From positions 1-43,740 of the forward strand of contig CALANA010000008.1 in NCBI GenBank assembly GCA_937925925.1: 43,740 nt of DNA, given 5' to 3'. A program made the translations under genes and the position numbers. How positions within the stretch are numbered: position 1 is the first letter of the stretch; the number at the start of each line of letters is the position of its first letter. Below the pieces are notes generated by a model that saw only the letters and a program-made list of their open reading frames with translations, made no database searches and was not told where the DNA came from. This stretch comes from an uncultured Chloroflexales bacterium. GTDB taxonomy: Bacteria; Chloroflexota; Chloroflexia; Chloroflexales; Chloroflexaceae. Shown here piece after piece: positions 15,544 through 24,059 of the stretch.

Positions 15544-16266
15544 GTGTACTATTTCGTTGAGCCGATGCGTGAGATTGATATTGGCGAAGTGCAAAAGATA
15601 GAGCGCTGTAGCTTTAGTACCCTCTGGTCTGCAAATACCTACCGGCGTGAATTACGGAATCCGGAAAGTAGTCGGTATATTGTGGTGCGTGCCAGCCGTA
15701 CTCCGCCACTACCGACACTACGTGCCTCGGATGTAGCAGCGCAACGGAGCAACTGGTTCGGAACGCTCTTTGCCGGTTTCTTTAGCGGCCATGAAATCAA
15801 TACCGAATACCCAATTGTAGGCTACGGTGGTCTCTGGCTTACGGTGGATGATGCACATATTACGACGATTGCAGTGGCACCCTCACATCGTGGTCAGGGT
15901 CTAGGTGAACTGTTGTTAAATGGACTGATTGATCATGCCCAGGATTTACATGCTGCGCTCCTGACCCTGGAGGTACGGGTTTCCAATGTGGTAGCCCAGA
16001 ATCTGTATCTCAAGTATGGCTTTTATATCGCTGGCAGGCGTCCACGGTACTATACCGATAATGCCGAGGATGCCTTGATCATGTCTACTGATGCGATTCA
16101 CTCCCACGAATACCGCGCTCGGTTAAGTGCGTTGCGGCACCAGTTGTTTGCCCGCTTGCGCACCCAGGCGGAGATCACGGGTGCGTTGCCTGGTCAGGTA
16201 CAACCTATCGAACCTCCGGCAACGACGTCATCGGTAGAGGTGCCTTTCAAACCTTCCGGTCTCTAA
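15544..16266 (+). CDS. rimI: Ribosomal protein S18-alanine N-acetyltransferase-like GNAT (RimI)
   Basis: 240 residues from a GTG start; the family usually begins with a few residues then R-x-M, matching YYFVEPM here. The GNAT acetyl-CoA site is visible as ITTIAVAPSHRGQGLGELLL, with the C-terminal RVSNVVAQNLYLKYGF and RPRYYTD typical of RimI. It is longer than usual RimI (about 150 residues): there is an insert of about 30 residues near position 55-85 and a Pro-rich tail of about 60 residues. The RimI assignment is good for the core; the added tail could mean a different acceptor protein. It converges with the radical SAM gene, only 4 bp apart. Confidence 0.85.
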   Translation: MYYFVEPMREIDIGEVQKIERCSFSTLWSANTYRRELRNPESSRYIVVRASRTPPLPTLRASDVAAQRSNWFGTLFAGFFSGHEINTEYPIVGYGGLWLTVDDAHITTIAVAPSHRGQGLGELLLNGLIDHAQDLHAALLTLEVRVSNVVAQNLYLKYGFYIAGRRPRYYTDNAEDALIMSTDAIHSHEYRARLSALRHQLFARLRTQAEITGALPGQVQPIEPPATTSSVEVPFKPSGL

Positions 16267-16270
16267 TACC

Positions 16271-17329
16271 TCAGTTTGTCAGGTGTAAGACCTGTTGCAA
16301 CGTTGCGTACAAAGGGCTACGTTCCAGTAGCGCGGGTTGAATGTTTCCTCCATAGACCTGATCGGCCATCTGGCGATGGAAGGCAGCCATATGCATACGA
16401 CCATAGGCCATGTCCCGAAACGCCATATGCTTGAGCAGCAAGGCTGCCTCGTTGCATGGGTTGAGCCGGTTGGCAAACAGGCGATGGGGGGCACGGGCTT
16501 CAATATTCATGCTATCCCAACGTGTCAGCAATTCTGCATCACGCTCGGCACGGTATTGCGTGTTTGGTAGGGCTTCATTCCCATAAATATCGCGATAATA
16601 ACCGGGGAGATAGGACACAATACGCACCAGTGTTTCGTTGATCCGCATCCGGTGCCGCTCATCGGGAATGTTGAGATAATCCCAGATTACAAAGTCCACG
16701 CCTATCTCTGCACAGGCACGGAGCAACGCACGGGTGGCTGTGATTGTATCGTTCACATACGGTATGATCGGTACCATGGCCACGCCTACCGGGATACCGG
16801 CACGCTTGAGTGCTGCCAACATTTCCAGGCGCAGATGCGTTGCGGGTGACTTCGCTTCCAGGCGTTCAGCCACCTGCCGATCCATCGTTACTAGCGTGGT
16901 CATAACGATCGCCAGGCTACGTTCATTCATATGCTGCAGCAAAGGTATGTCGTCTACAATGCCTAGACCTTTGGTTAAGATCAGGCAGGGTTGTTCCGCG
17001 TCAGCGAAAACTTGCAGAACCTGACGAGTAATGCGATAGGTTTGCTCGGCCGGTTGGTAGGGATCACTGAGGGCAGTAATGGCGATCAGATCGCCTCGGT
17101 TCACGGTTGTGAGTTCCTCAGCCAGCAGTTGGGGTAAATTGAGCGGTACATGGATCGTCTCATTCAGTGGACGCGGGCTATAGACCCATCCATCACAATA
17201 GGAGCAACCCATTTCACATCCAACGTAAATACTCATTGTATAGGAAGATAAAAAAAACTCGTTGATGGTTGGGCGACGAGGGCTGAGGATGGGACCAGAC
17301 AACAAATTCTCACGAAAATAATAGGTCAT
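16271..17329 (-). CDS. Radical SAM protein, SPL/SplB-like
   Basis: 352 residues. The iron-sulphur ligands are C38, C42 and C45 (VGCEMGCSYCDGW), a CX3CX2C radical SAM motif. The context YxGCxxGCxYCxxxxY and later ITALSDPYQPAEQ and LILTKG match the family of spore-photoproduct-lyase-like radical SAM proteins widespread in non-sporulating bacteria. A true spore photoproduct lyase would need its extra conserved Cys near the C-terminus; I see C293 in NRLNPCNEA but cannot say it is equivalent. Most such proteins have no proven substrate. The ATG at 17329 fits the family start. Confidence 0.88.
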   Translation of the reverse strand: MTYYFRENLLSGPILSPRRPTINEFFLSSYTMSIYVGCEMGCSYCDGWVYSPRPLNETIHVPLNLPQLLAEELTTVNRGDLIAITALSDPYQPAEQTYRITRQVLQVFADAEQPCLILTKGLGIVDDIPLLQHMNERSLAIVMTTLVTMDRQVAERLEAKSPATHLRLEMLAALKRAGIPVGVAMVPIIPYVNDTITATRALLRACAEIGVDFVIWDYLNIPDERHRMRINETLVRIVSYLPGYYRDIYGNEALPNTQYRAERDAELLTRWDSMNIEARAPHRLFANRLNPCNEAALLLKHMAFRDMAYGRMHMAAFHRQMADQVYGGNIQPALLERSPLYATLQQVLHLTN

Positions 17330-17396
17330 AATCTACATATTCCAGTCCACAACAAGCAACACTGCATTGTTGTATGTGAGCAATGATGCCTGCATC

Positions 17397-18173
17397 CTAT
17401 TTCTGCGACGGTGCAGTTGCAAGCACCTGCACAATATCAGCGTGGAGCCGTCGATTGGAAGCAAGCAGATGGGGCACCGTGCCCGTCCACGCCTGACCGC
17501 GCCAATCACTCACCTGACCACCAGCTTCGGTAACCAGGAGGATGCCAGCGGCCGTGTCCCAGGGTTGTAACCCGGTCTCCCAATGACCATCGCTCCGTCC
17601 TGCTGCAACATAACAGAGATCAAGCGCAGCCGATCCACTGCGGCGCACACCCTGAATCCGCACGATCATGCGCGAAAACTCGGCGACGTTATTATCCGGT
17701 TGCGTCGCTCGATTATAGGGAAACCCGGTTGACAGCAGTGCTGCGCTCAATGTGTCCGTTGACGACACGTGCAATCGGCGGCCATTACAGTAAGCCCCCC
17801 GACCGCGTTGAGCGCTGAATAATTCACTGCGGAGCGGGTCATACACAACACCAAGAAATGGCTCATTGGCATACCACAGGCCGAGCGATACACAAAAGCT
17901 GGGATAGCCATGGGCATAGTTGGTTGTACCGTCAAGCGGGTCAATCAACCAGGTGTAGTCACTGGTACCCCTGGTTGTGTTCCCTTCTTCAGCAACAATG
18001 CTATGATCTGGGTAGCGTGACCGGATGGCCTGCACAAGTAGTGCTTCGCTCGCCTGATCAACAGCGGTGACAAGATCGTTGTTCCCCTTCAATTCGATCT
18101 GATGCTCACGTTCCAGACCAGCACGTAGAAGTGCGCCAGACTGATAGGCCAGTTCAATCGTAAAATCAAGCAT
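17397..18173 (-). CDS. Inositol-monophosphatase family phosphatase
   Basis: 258 residues, full length. Metal-binding motifs are VAEEGN (Glu of motif 1), WLIDPLDGTTNYAHG (motif 2) and WDTAAGILLVTEAGG (motif 3), the three hallmark blocks of the Mg-dependent IMPase/FBPase superfamily. Possible substrates are myo-inositol-1-phosphate, histidinol phosphate, fructose bisphosphate or PAP; the sequence alone does not choose between them. It is monocistronic as far as can be seen, 67 bp upstream of the SPL-like gene on the same strand and divergent from the glycosyltransferase. Confidence 0.93.
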   Translation of the reverse strand: MLDFTIELAYQSGALLRAGLEREHQIELKGNNDLVTAVDQASEALLVQAIRSRYPDHSIVAEEGNTTRGTSDYTWLIDPLDGTTNYAHGYPSFCVSLGLWYANEPFLGVVYDPLRSELFSAQRGRGAYCNGRRLHVSSTDTLSAALLSTGFPYNRATQPDNNVAEFSRMIVRIQGVRRSGSAALDLCYVAAGRSDGHWETGLQPWDTAAGILLVTEAGGQVSDWRGQAWTGTVPHLLASNRRLHADIVQVLATAPSQK

Positions 18174-18238
18174 TGCAGCCGTGCGTGCCTTTCACAACAT
18201 GGTATACTGCCGTTCCTTATTGTACCAGGTACTACCGG

Positions 18239-18266
18239 TTGCGTAAACTTTCTATTTTGTCATAAT
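18239..18266 (+). promoter_or_regulatory. Likely promoter of the GT2 glycosyltransferase
   Basis: TTGCGT at 18239-18244, a 16-base spacer and CATAAT at 18261-18266. It lies 45 bases before the ATG at 18311 in the divergent intergenic region. Confidence 0.55.
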
Positions 18267-18310
18267 GGGGCTTGCATCCATAGCACTTTCCAGCTACAAT
18301 CCGGTCTGCT

Positions 18311-19273
18311 ATGAGTCATGCTAATGTGATGATTGGTGTTATCATTGTCTCCTACAACACCAGCGCATTACTCGCTGCCTGTCTGGAATCATTGGGTACC
18401 TGTACGCTGCCCTTGCGTATTGTGGTGGTTGATAATGCCTCGCACGATGAGAGTGTCTTGCTAACACAGACGCGCTTTCCCGCAGTCGACGTATGCGCTC
18501 TGGAAAGCAATCGGGGGTTTGCGGCTGCCACGAATATCGGATTCCGCCGACTCGCCGGTGACGATGCCACCACGACGTTCTCTCCCCTGCCCTTCACGCT
18601 GTTGCTCAACCCGGATACGGTGGTACAGCCTGGTGCCGTAGAAAGCCTGGTACGTTTTTTGCAGGCACATCCACGAGTAGGCCTGGTCAGCCCACGTTTG
18701 CTTAACCCCGATGGGACGGTGCAACGTGCAGCGTTTCGCTTTCCCACCCTGGTGATGAGTCTTCTGGATGTCTTTCCACCAGGTGAAGTGCTACCCGGTC
18801 GGTTGTATAATTCCTGGTGGCATGGGCGCTATCCTCAGGAAGGTCAGGGGATGGTTCCTTTGCGGATTGATCATCCCCTGGGAGCCTGTATGCTGGTGCG
18901 CCAGGCAACGGTCGCAGAGGTGGGACTCCTCGATGAACGCTACTTTATGTACAGCGAAGAAATAGAGTGGTGCTGGCGCATCACGCAGGCGGGGTGGGCT
19001 ATCTGGCAAGTGCCGGAGGCACAGGTTGTACATGTTGGGGGGGCCGCTACCCGTCAGTTTCGACAGCAGATGTTGATCGAACTGCATCGCAGCCGGGTTG
19101 CTTTTTTTCAACAACACTATCCGGCTCGGTTTTTGGTGGTACATCGGATGATCACGCATGTCGGGATGATCTGGGCCAGTGGGCGTGCATGGTACGACTA
19201 TGCACAGGGTTGCCTGACACGAACTGAATTATGCGCTCGTTTATGGGCTTACGGCGAAATAATGCGACTGTGA
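18311..19273 (+). CDS. Family 2 glycosyltransferase, WbbL-like
   Basis: 320 residues. The GT-A fold begins VIIVSYNTSALLAACLESL and continues with VVVDNASHD, the metal-binding LLNPDTVV (an NPD variant of DxD) and SPRLLNPDGTVQ. The acceptor half has LDERYFMYSEEIEWCWR and QVPEAQVVHVGG, as in rhamnosyltransferases of the WbbL/GT2 group. It would transfer a sugar from a nucleotide donor to a polysaccharide or glycolipid at the membrane face. The ATG at 18329 is an alternative start with better family fit at the first strand. It has no polysaccharide genes next to it. Confidence 0.92.
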   Translation: MSHANVMIGVIIVSYNTSALLAACLESLGTCTLPLRIVVVDNASHDESVLLTQTRFPAVDVCALESNRGFAAATNIGFRRLAGDDATTTFSPLPFTLLLNPDTVVQPGAVESLVRFLQAHPRVGLVSPRLLNPDGTVQRAAFRFPTLVMSLLDVFPPGEVLPGRLYNSWWHGRYPQEGQGMVPLRIDHPLGACMLVRQATVAEVGLLDERYFMYSEEIEWCWRITQAGWAIWQVPEAQVVHVGGAATRQFRQQMLIELHRSRVAFFQQHYPARFLVVHRMITHVGMIWASGRAWYDYAQGCLTRTELCARLWAYGEIMRL

Positions 19274-19287
19274 TGATAAAATCATGT

Positions 19288-19316
19288 TTGCATGAACAGC
19301 GCGGCGGTGCTATATT
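19288..19316 (+). promoter_or_regulatory. Promoter of a long-leader transcript for the NYN gene
   Basis: TTGCAT at 19288-19293, exactly 17 bases, then TATATT at 19311-19316. No reading frame follows until 19844, so the transcript would carry a leader of about 520 nt unless there is a second promoter closer to the gene. Confidence 0.55.
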
Positions 19317-19337
19317 AGGAATTGTCACAAACAAAAG

Positions 19338-19405
19338 TCTAAACGATGATGACGTATACAACTTCTAAACGATGATGACGTATACAACTTCTAAACGGTG
19401 ATACG
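19338..19405. repeat. 26-bp tandem repeat in the NYN leader
   Basis: Units start at 19338 and 19364 and are identical by eye, each beginning TCTAAACGATGATGACG; a third, diverged partial unit begins at 19390. They lie about 20 bases downstream of the predicted transcription start. The rest of the leader to 19843 holds no gene; two related phrases, TTTTCCTGTGCG followed by CAGGT, occur near 19515 and 19673. Confidence 0.7.
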
Positions 19406-19843
19406 TGTCTTGTGGCGGCTTTGTCGAAATGTGTGTGTACAGCGACGACATAACGATCATGGATGTCATACCATATCTGCTCCAGGTATGGAGGAAGGCC
19501 CGCTTTCCGAACTGTTTTCCTGTGCGCCAGTCCAGGTAAGCGTGTTACCAGGCGTGCTGAAACAGTAATAATAATGTCGTACACATAACTTCAAAGCCCT
19601 CGATGTGAAGATGAACGATTGATCGGGTATGTCAGGTGGATTTTTCCGGTGCCAGGCACAACACGATACTTCTTTTCCTGTGCGACCGTACAGGTCAGTT
19701 GCGTATGATACGCTGGCTGATCACATTTTTCGGTAGTACGCAGGGATTGATCGTATCTCCTATGTCAGCCCCGAAGTATTTCGCCACGCACATACCCACA
19801 CCTGCGCAACATTCTCTCGCAGAAGGAGCAGCACACACGAACG

Positions 19844-22462
19844 ATGATTTATGAACCTAAACGACCTGATGTAGCGGTCTTTATTGATTTTGAGAACGTG
19901 TATGTAAGTGTCCGTGATAAACTTGATGCTAACCCAAACTTCGAGACCATCATGGATCGGTGCAACGACCTCGGGCGCGTCGTTGTAGCCCGTGCCTATG
20001 CTGATTGGTACCGCTACCCACGTGTAACCAGTGCGCTCTATGCCAATGGCATTGAGCCGATGTACGTTCCGACCTATTATTACGATAAAGAGATGGGCCG
20101 CACAGGCCGTGCTATTAAGAATAGTGTGGATATGAACCTGTGCATTGACGCAATGAAGACCCTGTATACCACGACCAACATTGAAAAGTTTGTCCTGGCA
20201 ACCGGCGATCGCGATTTCATCCCGCTGGTGAACAGTATCCGGCAGCAGGGTAAAGAAGTAATCATCATTGGTATTGGCGGCGCTGCGTCGGCACATCTTG
20301 CCCAGAGCGCTGATGAGTTTATTTTTTACGAGCAACTGGTGGGCAAGGCACCACCCCGCGCAACCAATGGGCGCCAGCGTTCACGTCCGAGTGAGGCATC
20401 ACGCGGAACTGACGATGAGGGCACGGGGGAAACCGCGAAACCGGCAGTCGCTGGCCCGGCTACCGAGCCGGATGTGTATGATGTGTTAGTAGAAGCGATA
20501 CATCTCGTGCGGCAACGCGGGTATGTCTCGACCCTGGGATCGCTGAAACTGGTGATGAAAGAACTGATGGGTGGCGACTTTAAGGAGAGTCGCTATCGTG
20601 ACCTGAATGGGCGGCCGTTTGCCAAGTTCAAGGATTTTGTGCTGGATGCGGAACGCCGGAATAAGGTGATTATTTTTACCAGTGGGACGGTCAATGAGGT
20701 CTTTCTGCCCGGTGAAGACCCACTCAAACTCTCGCAATTTGCGGCTGATTTGAAGGAAGAGCCGGTCGATGGGGGCTATGATCTTACGACCCTGAATAAC
20801 GGGTCGGGCAATGGCCTGGCCGAAGCAACGCCGCCGGAAGTGCAGGAACCAGCCGAGGCAGCACCCACCCCGACGACGAGCCGCCGTCGCCGCCGCCGTT
20901 CGCGTGGTCAGCGTAAGGCGGCAGAAGAAACACCGCCAATGCCAGAGCAGCCTGTTCTCGATGCAGCGGCAGAGACCAGTCAGCCAGAGGTACCACCGGG
21001 TGAACAGCCGGATGAAGTGCTGGAACAGCCAGATGATATGTCATCCATTCCAACGGCAGAGCGGTTTGAATATCCGGTCTCGCTCAGTGCGATTTTTGAT
21101 GAGCAACCGTCCGATCAAACGCTGTTTGACATCCTATCGGACATGGGCTTTAACTCCCTGTTGCGTTCTGAAGATACGCCCGGCTCGGAAGCCACTAGGA
21201 ATCTTGAGGCTGAGGCGAAATATCTGTTTGAGGAACTCTTGTCTTCTGCCGAGACGCCACTGGAAACCGGGGGAACGCCAGAGGTTGATGTGCCCGTCAA
21301 TCTTGATTTCTGGCAGACTGACGATGTACAGTCGGACACTAAAGATACAGATGCGCAGGATCTCGCTCTGCCTGAAATCATTGTCGCCGAGGTAGCAGCA
21401 TGGTTTGGTGAACTGCAACGCACTACGCCGATCATAGATGATGCAGATATGACGATGTCACCTGTTGACGCGGATGCGTTGACCGAAGAATCGGATGCCC
21501 GTTTAGCCCAGGGCGATTTCAGGGACGACGTAGCGCCGGATAGCGTTGAAGCAGATGACCATACCTCGGTGTCGGGGGAAGCGTATATGCTGACCGATGT
21601 ACAGACCGCATTGCAGTTTGATGCTGATCAGTTGCCAACCACTGAAGATGCAGAGGCAGCGTTGGCAAGCATGCCAGAAGCTGCACCTATGGACGAAGGT
21701 GCGCAACCCGCGCTGATGGACGTAGCGGTGGATGATCAGTCGGCAGCCCTGGCAAGCATGCCAGAAGCTGCACCGCTGGACGAAGGTGCACAACCCGCGC
21801 TGATGGACGTGGGGGACGACCAGTCGGCAGCCCTGGCAAGCCTGGCAAGCATGCCAGAAGCTGCACCGCTGGACGACAGTGCGCAACCTGCGCTGATGGA
21901 CGTGGGGGACGACCAGTCGGCAGCGCTGGCGAGCATGCCAGAAGCCGCACCGCTGGACGTGGTGGACGACCAGTCAGCAGCGTTGGCAGAAGAGGTGACG
22001 GTTGATCTGACTGACCAGGTGCCGACCGCCGAAGAAGCAGTAATTGCTCCTCCCTGTATGTCCACAGCGACATTGACCGACACTGATGAAGCGACCGAGC
22101 CTGTGGTTGTCAGTGACACAGACATCGAGTCTGGGATAGCGGCGGAACAATTCGATGATGATAATCACGATGAAGAAGCTGAGACGATCGATCCGATTAT
22201 CTTCGATGATACCGAATGGCATATGTTCACCCATGCCATGGCTGGCTTTGTCAAACCTGTTTCGTTCGCCCAGATCTTTGATCTCTTACGCGAGCAGCGC
22301 AAACAACACAACCTGACACGTACAAACGAGCAAATTCGCACGATGGTCAAGCAAGCGATCAACAATGGCATGTTGGAGCGTGTTGGTCGTGGCAAGCGGG
22401 TCTACTATAAACTCAAGTCCGATATTAAACCGGAAGAGCGTGGAGAGGTGTCTGAACAGTAG
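19844..22462 (+). CDS. NYN-domain ribonuclease-like protein with LOTUS domains and an acidic repeat linker
   Basis: 872 residues. An NYN (PIN-like) nuclease domain occupies about 9-165, with acidic metal ligands in VFIDFENVYVS, NSVDMNLCID and LATGDRDFIPL. A LOTUS/OST-HTH-like winged helix follows at about 208-295 (DVYDVLVEAIHLV ... EVFLPGED), then a basic RNA-binding-like patch (SRRRRRRSRGQRK, about 345). About 360-780 is acidic and low complexity and includes four tandem units with LASMPEAAPLD. A second winged-helix-like domain ends the protein (about 783-865, TNEQIRTMVKQAINNGMLERVG). NYN plus LOTUS is a known architecture in RNA-cleaving or RNA-binding proteins. The acidic tandem insert makes this copy unusually long. 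The target RNA is unknown. Confidence 0.92.
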   Translation: MIYEPKRPDVAVFIDFENVYVSVRDKLDANPNFETIMDRCNDLGRVVVARAYADWYRYPRVTSALYANGIEPMYVPTYYYDKEMGRTGRAIKNSVDMNLCIDAMKTLYTTTNIEKFVLATGDRDFIPLVNSIRQQGKEVIIIGIGGAASAHLAQSADEFIFYEQLVGKAPPRATNGRQRSRPSEASRGTDDEGTGETAKPAVAGPATEPDVYDVLVEAIHLVRQRGYVSTLGSLKLVMKELMGGDFKESRYRDLNGRPFAKFKDFVLDAERRNKVIIFTSGTVNEVFLPGEDPLKLSQFAADLKEEPVDGGYDLTTLNNGSGNGLAEATPPEVQEPAEAAPTPTTSRRRRRRSRGQRKAAEETPPMPEQPVLDAAAETSQPEVPPGEQPDEVLEQPDDMSSIPTAERFEYPVSLSAIFDEQPSDQTLFDILSDMGFNSLLRSEDTPGSEATRNLEAEAKYLFEELLSSAETPLETGGTPEVDVPVNLDFWQTDDVQSDTKDTDAQDLALPEIIVAEVAAWFGELQRTTPIIDDADMTMSPVDADALTEESDARLAQGDFRDDVAPDSVEADDHTSVSGEAYMLTDVQTALQFDADQLPTTEDAEAALASMPEAAPMDEGAQPALMDVAVDDQSAALASMPEAAPLDEGAQPALMDVGDDQSAALASLASMPEAAPLDDSAQPALMDVGDDQSAALASMPEAAPLDVVDDQSAALAEEVTVDLTDQVPTAEEAVIAPPCMSTATLTDTDEATEPVVVSDTDIESGIAAEQFDDDNHDEEAETIDPIIFDDTEWHMFTHAMAGFVKPVSFAQIFDLLREQRKQHNLTRTNEQIRTMVKQAINNGMLERVGRGKRVYYKLKSDIKPEERGEVSEQ
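21664..21990 (+). repeat. 84-87 bp in-frame tandem repeats inside the NYN gene
   Basis: Units begin at 21664, 21751, 21844 and 21928 with GGCAAGCATGCCAGAAGC or a one-base variant, each encoding about 28-29 residues. The last unit is truncated. All lengths are multiples of three, so copy number can change without breaking the frame. Confidence 0.85.
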
Positions 22463-22490
22463 CAGGCATCGTCAGTACTGCCGGTAGCAT

Positions 22491-23249
22491 GTGAACCTGA
22501 TGACCATTATCAAAATTTGCGGTCTCTCGACCCCGGAACATGCGCTCGCTGCGGCCACAGCGGGCGCAGACTGGTTAGGACTGGTGTTTGCGCCCAGCCG
22601 TCGCCAGGTGACGATTGACCAGGCCGCAACGATTGTCGCCGCACTGCGACAAGACGCGGTCGGGCAGCATGTGCGAGTGGTTGGTTTGTTTGTGCATGCT
22701 CAACCGTCGCAGATTAATAAGATTGCAGACTGCTGCGGTCTAGATTATGTGCAACTGAGTGGAGATGAAACGCCAGCAGAGGCGTTTGAGATTGCACGGC
22801 CAGTGCTGAAAGTCTTTCGTCCAGCGACTAGCCCGGCGGCGGCAGAGTGGCTGGCGCTGTTTCGTGGTCAGTCGCAAAGGAATACCGGGTCTGCTGCAGC
22901 AGTTTTGCCAGCACCCTGTTTTCCAGGCTTGAACCAGCGCTTTCTGGCGCTGGTCGATGCGCATGTGCCGGGGGTCTATGGTGGGACCGGCGTACAAGCC
23001 GATTGGGTGCGAGCGGCGGAACTGGCGCGTGACTATACGTTGATGCTGGCGGGGGGCTTAACGCCAGAGAATGTGGCCGAGGCTATCCGCCAGGTGCGTC
23101 CGTGGGGTGTCGATGTGAGCAGCGGTGTCGAAACCGATGGGGTAAAGGATGTGGCGCGCATTGCCGCCTTTATTCACGCCGTGCGCCTGGTCGGTTTACA
23201 TCTTGCCGAGGATTGCTATAATGAGGGCAATCACAAAGATGTGTTATAG
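22491..23249 (+). CDS. trpF: Phosphoribosylanthranilate isomerase
   Basis: 252 residues. Catalyses the third step of tryptophan synthesis, isomerising phosphoribosyl-anthranilate. Family marks are IKICGLSTPEHALAAATAGADWLGLVF (catalytic Cys in KICG), LDYVQLSGDE, GGTGVQADW and LAGGLTPENV ... GVDVSSGVE. It starts at GTG 22491 or ATG 22500; neither has a strong ribosome site, so it may depend on read-through from the NYN gene 28 bp upstream. It is a little longer than usual, with an insert around 115-150 and an extra C-terminal tail. Confidence 0.95.
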   Translation: MNLMTIIKICGLSTPEHALAAATAGADWLGLVFAPSRRQVTIDQAATIVAALRQDAVGQHVRVVGLFVHAQPSQINKIADCCGLDYVQLSGDETPAEAFEIARPVLKVFRPATSPAAAEWLALFRGQSQRNTGSAAAVLPAPCFPGLNQRFLALVDAHVPGVYGGTGVQADWVRAAELARDYTLMLAGGLTPENVAEAIRQVRPWGVDVSSGVETDGVKDVARIAAFIHAVRLVGLHLAEDCYNEGNHKDVL

Positions 23250-23297
23250 TATCACGGTATTTATGAATGACATCGGTATCGGTAAAGGAGGTTTGCG

Positions 23298-23651
23298 GTG
23301 AAGGGTTTCCTCAAGTTTCTGGTGCTTGCAACCGTAGTTGGCGCAGTCATCTTTTTTGTGCTGCGTCGCTTCCGTCAGGATAGTGTGTTTGACCCGGCAC
23401 CAGTCAGTGGTAGCGCGGGTGGCAATAGCAATCTCAACAGTGGACAGCGGCGTAGTATCAGCCCGGAGTTGCTCGAAATATTGGCCGACCCGGCCGACAA
23501 GGGGCCAGTAGAATTGCTACGCGATGCAGACGGCAAGGAGTGGTTGGTTAATCGACGCAATGGATATCGCTATCCGGTTGAGGATGGTATTCCAATTATG
23601 TTGATTGAAGAGGGGGAGAAGTACAAGGACGAAAGCTTGATCACGAGTTGA
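23298..23651 (+). CDS. Membrane-anchored Trm112/YcaR-like protein lacking cysteines
   Basis: 117 residues from a GTG start preceded by AAAGGAGG. One N-terminal membrane helix (about 5-22), a Ser/Gly/Asn-rich linker, then a domain from about 54: ISPELLEILADPADKGPVELL and RRNGYRYPVEDGIPIMLIEEG. This matches the Trm112/UPF0434 fold, where small zinc proteins carry CPxCxG and a DGIP strand. Here the cysteines are absent (ADPADKG), so no zinc ribbon can form. A membrane anchor is also unusual. Role unknown; it lies between trpF and trpB, probably by chance of cotranscription. Confidence 0.85.
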   Translation: MKGFLKFLVLATVVGAVIFFVLRRFRQDSVFDPAPVSGSAGGNSNLNSGQRRSISPELLEILADPADKGPVELLRDADGKEWLVNRRNGYRYPVEDGIPIMLIEEGEKYKDESLITS

Positions 23652-23769
23652 TCCCGGCGTCAGAACGTGTTTTGTACGTTCTTGAGCTGCCTGCTGGAAC
23701 TGTAGTGATGACCGGTGTATCTCTCTGTGTTGCGTCAGTTGACCCGCCGAGGGGTACAGATGTAACCAG

Positions 23770-23808
23770 GGAGACCGGTATCCGCATAGAACGACGGTAC
23801 CGGTCTCC
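23770..23808 (+). terminator. Hairpin terminator after the Trm112-like gene
   Basis: GGAGACCGGTA (23770-23780) pairs perfectly with TACCGGTCTCC (23798-23808), and inner CCG/CGG can add three more pairs. TTGTCTC follows, so the U tract is weak. It separates trpF and its follower from trpB. Confidence 0.65.
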
Positions 23809-23935
23809 TTGTCTCGGCCTCAGTTCATACACACAACGTGTTTCAGACCGGCTCTATGTAGTATCAGATATAGTTCAAACCTCCTTGATATGTTTACCGA
23901 CGTAGGAATGCGTTCAGGTCATGAAGAACGCCAAA

Positions 23936-24038
23936 AACGACTAAAGTCGTTACTATGAACAGATACGTGTTCTCTCGTCGTTATTATGAACAGATACGTG
24001 TGCCATAGTCGTTGCTACAAACAGACACGTGTTCCATA
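23936..24038. repeat. Palindrome plus three 31-bp tandem repeats upstream of trpB
   Basis: AACGAC-TAAA-GTCGTT at 23936-23951 leads into three units of exactly 31 bp starting at 23946, 23977 and 24008, each beginning GTCGTT and containing ACAGA(T/C)ACGTGT. The array ends 21 bases before the trpB start. ACACGTGT-like cores could be protein-binding sites, or the array may be a REP-type expansion. No leader peptide with Trp codons was found. Confidence 0.7.
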
Positions 24039-24059
24039 TCTTAAAGGCAGAAACAGATC

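Noticed and set aside
23652..24059. Trp leader peptide/attenuator before trpB
   Set aside because: No short frame with tandem Trp codons and no terminator/antiterminator pair was seen; the region is a terminator and 31-bp repeats.
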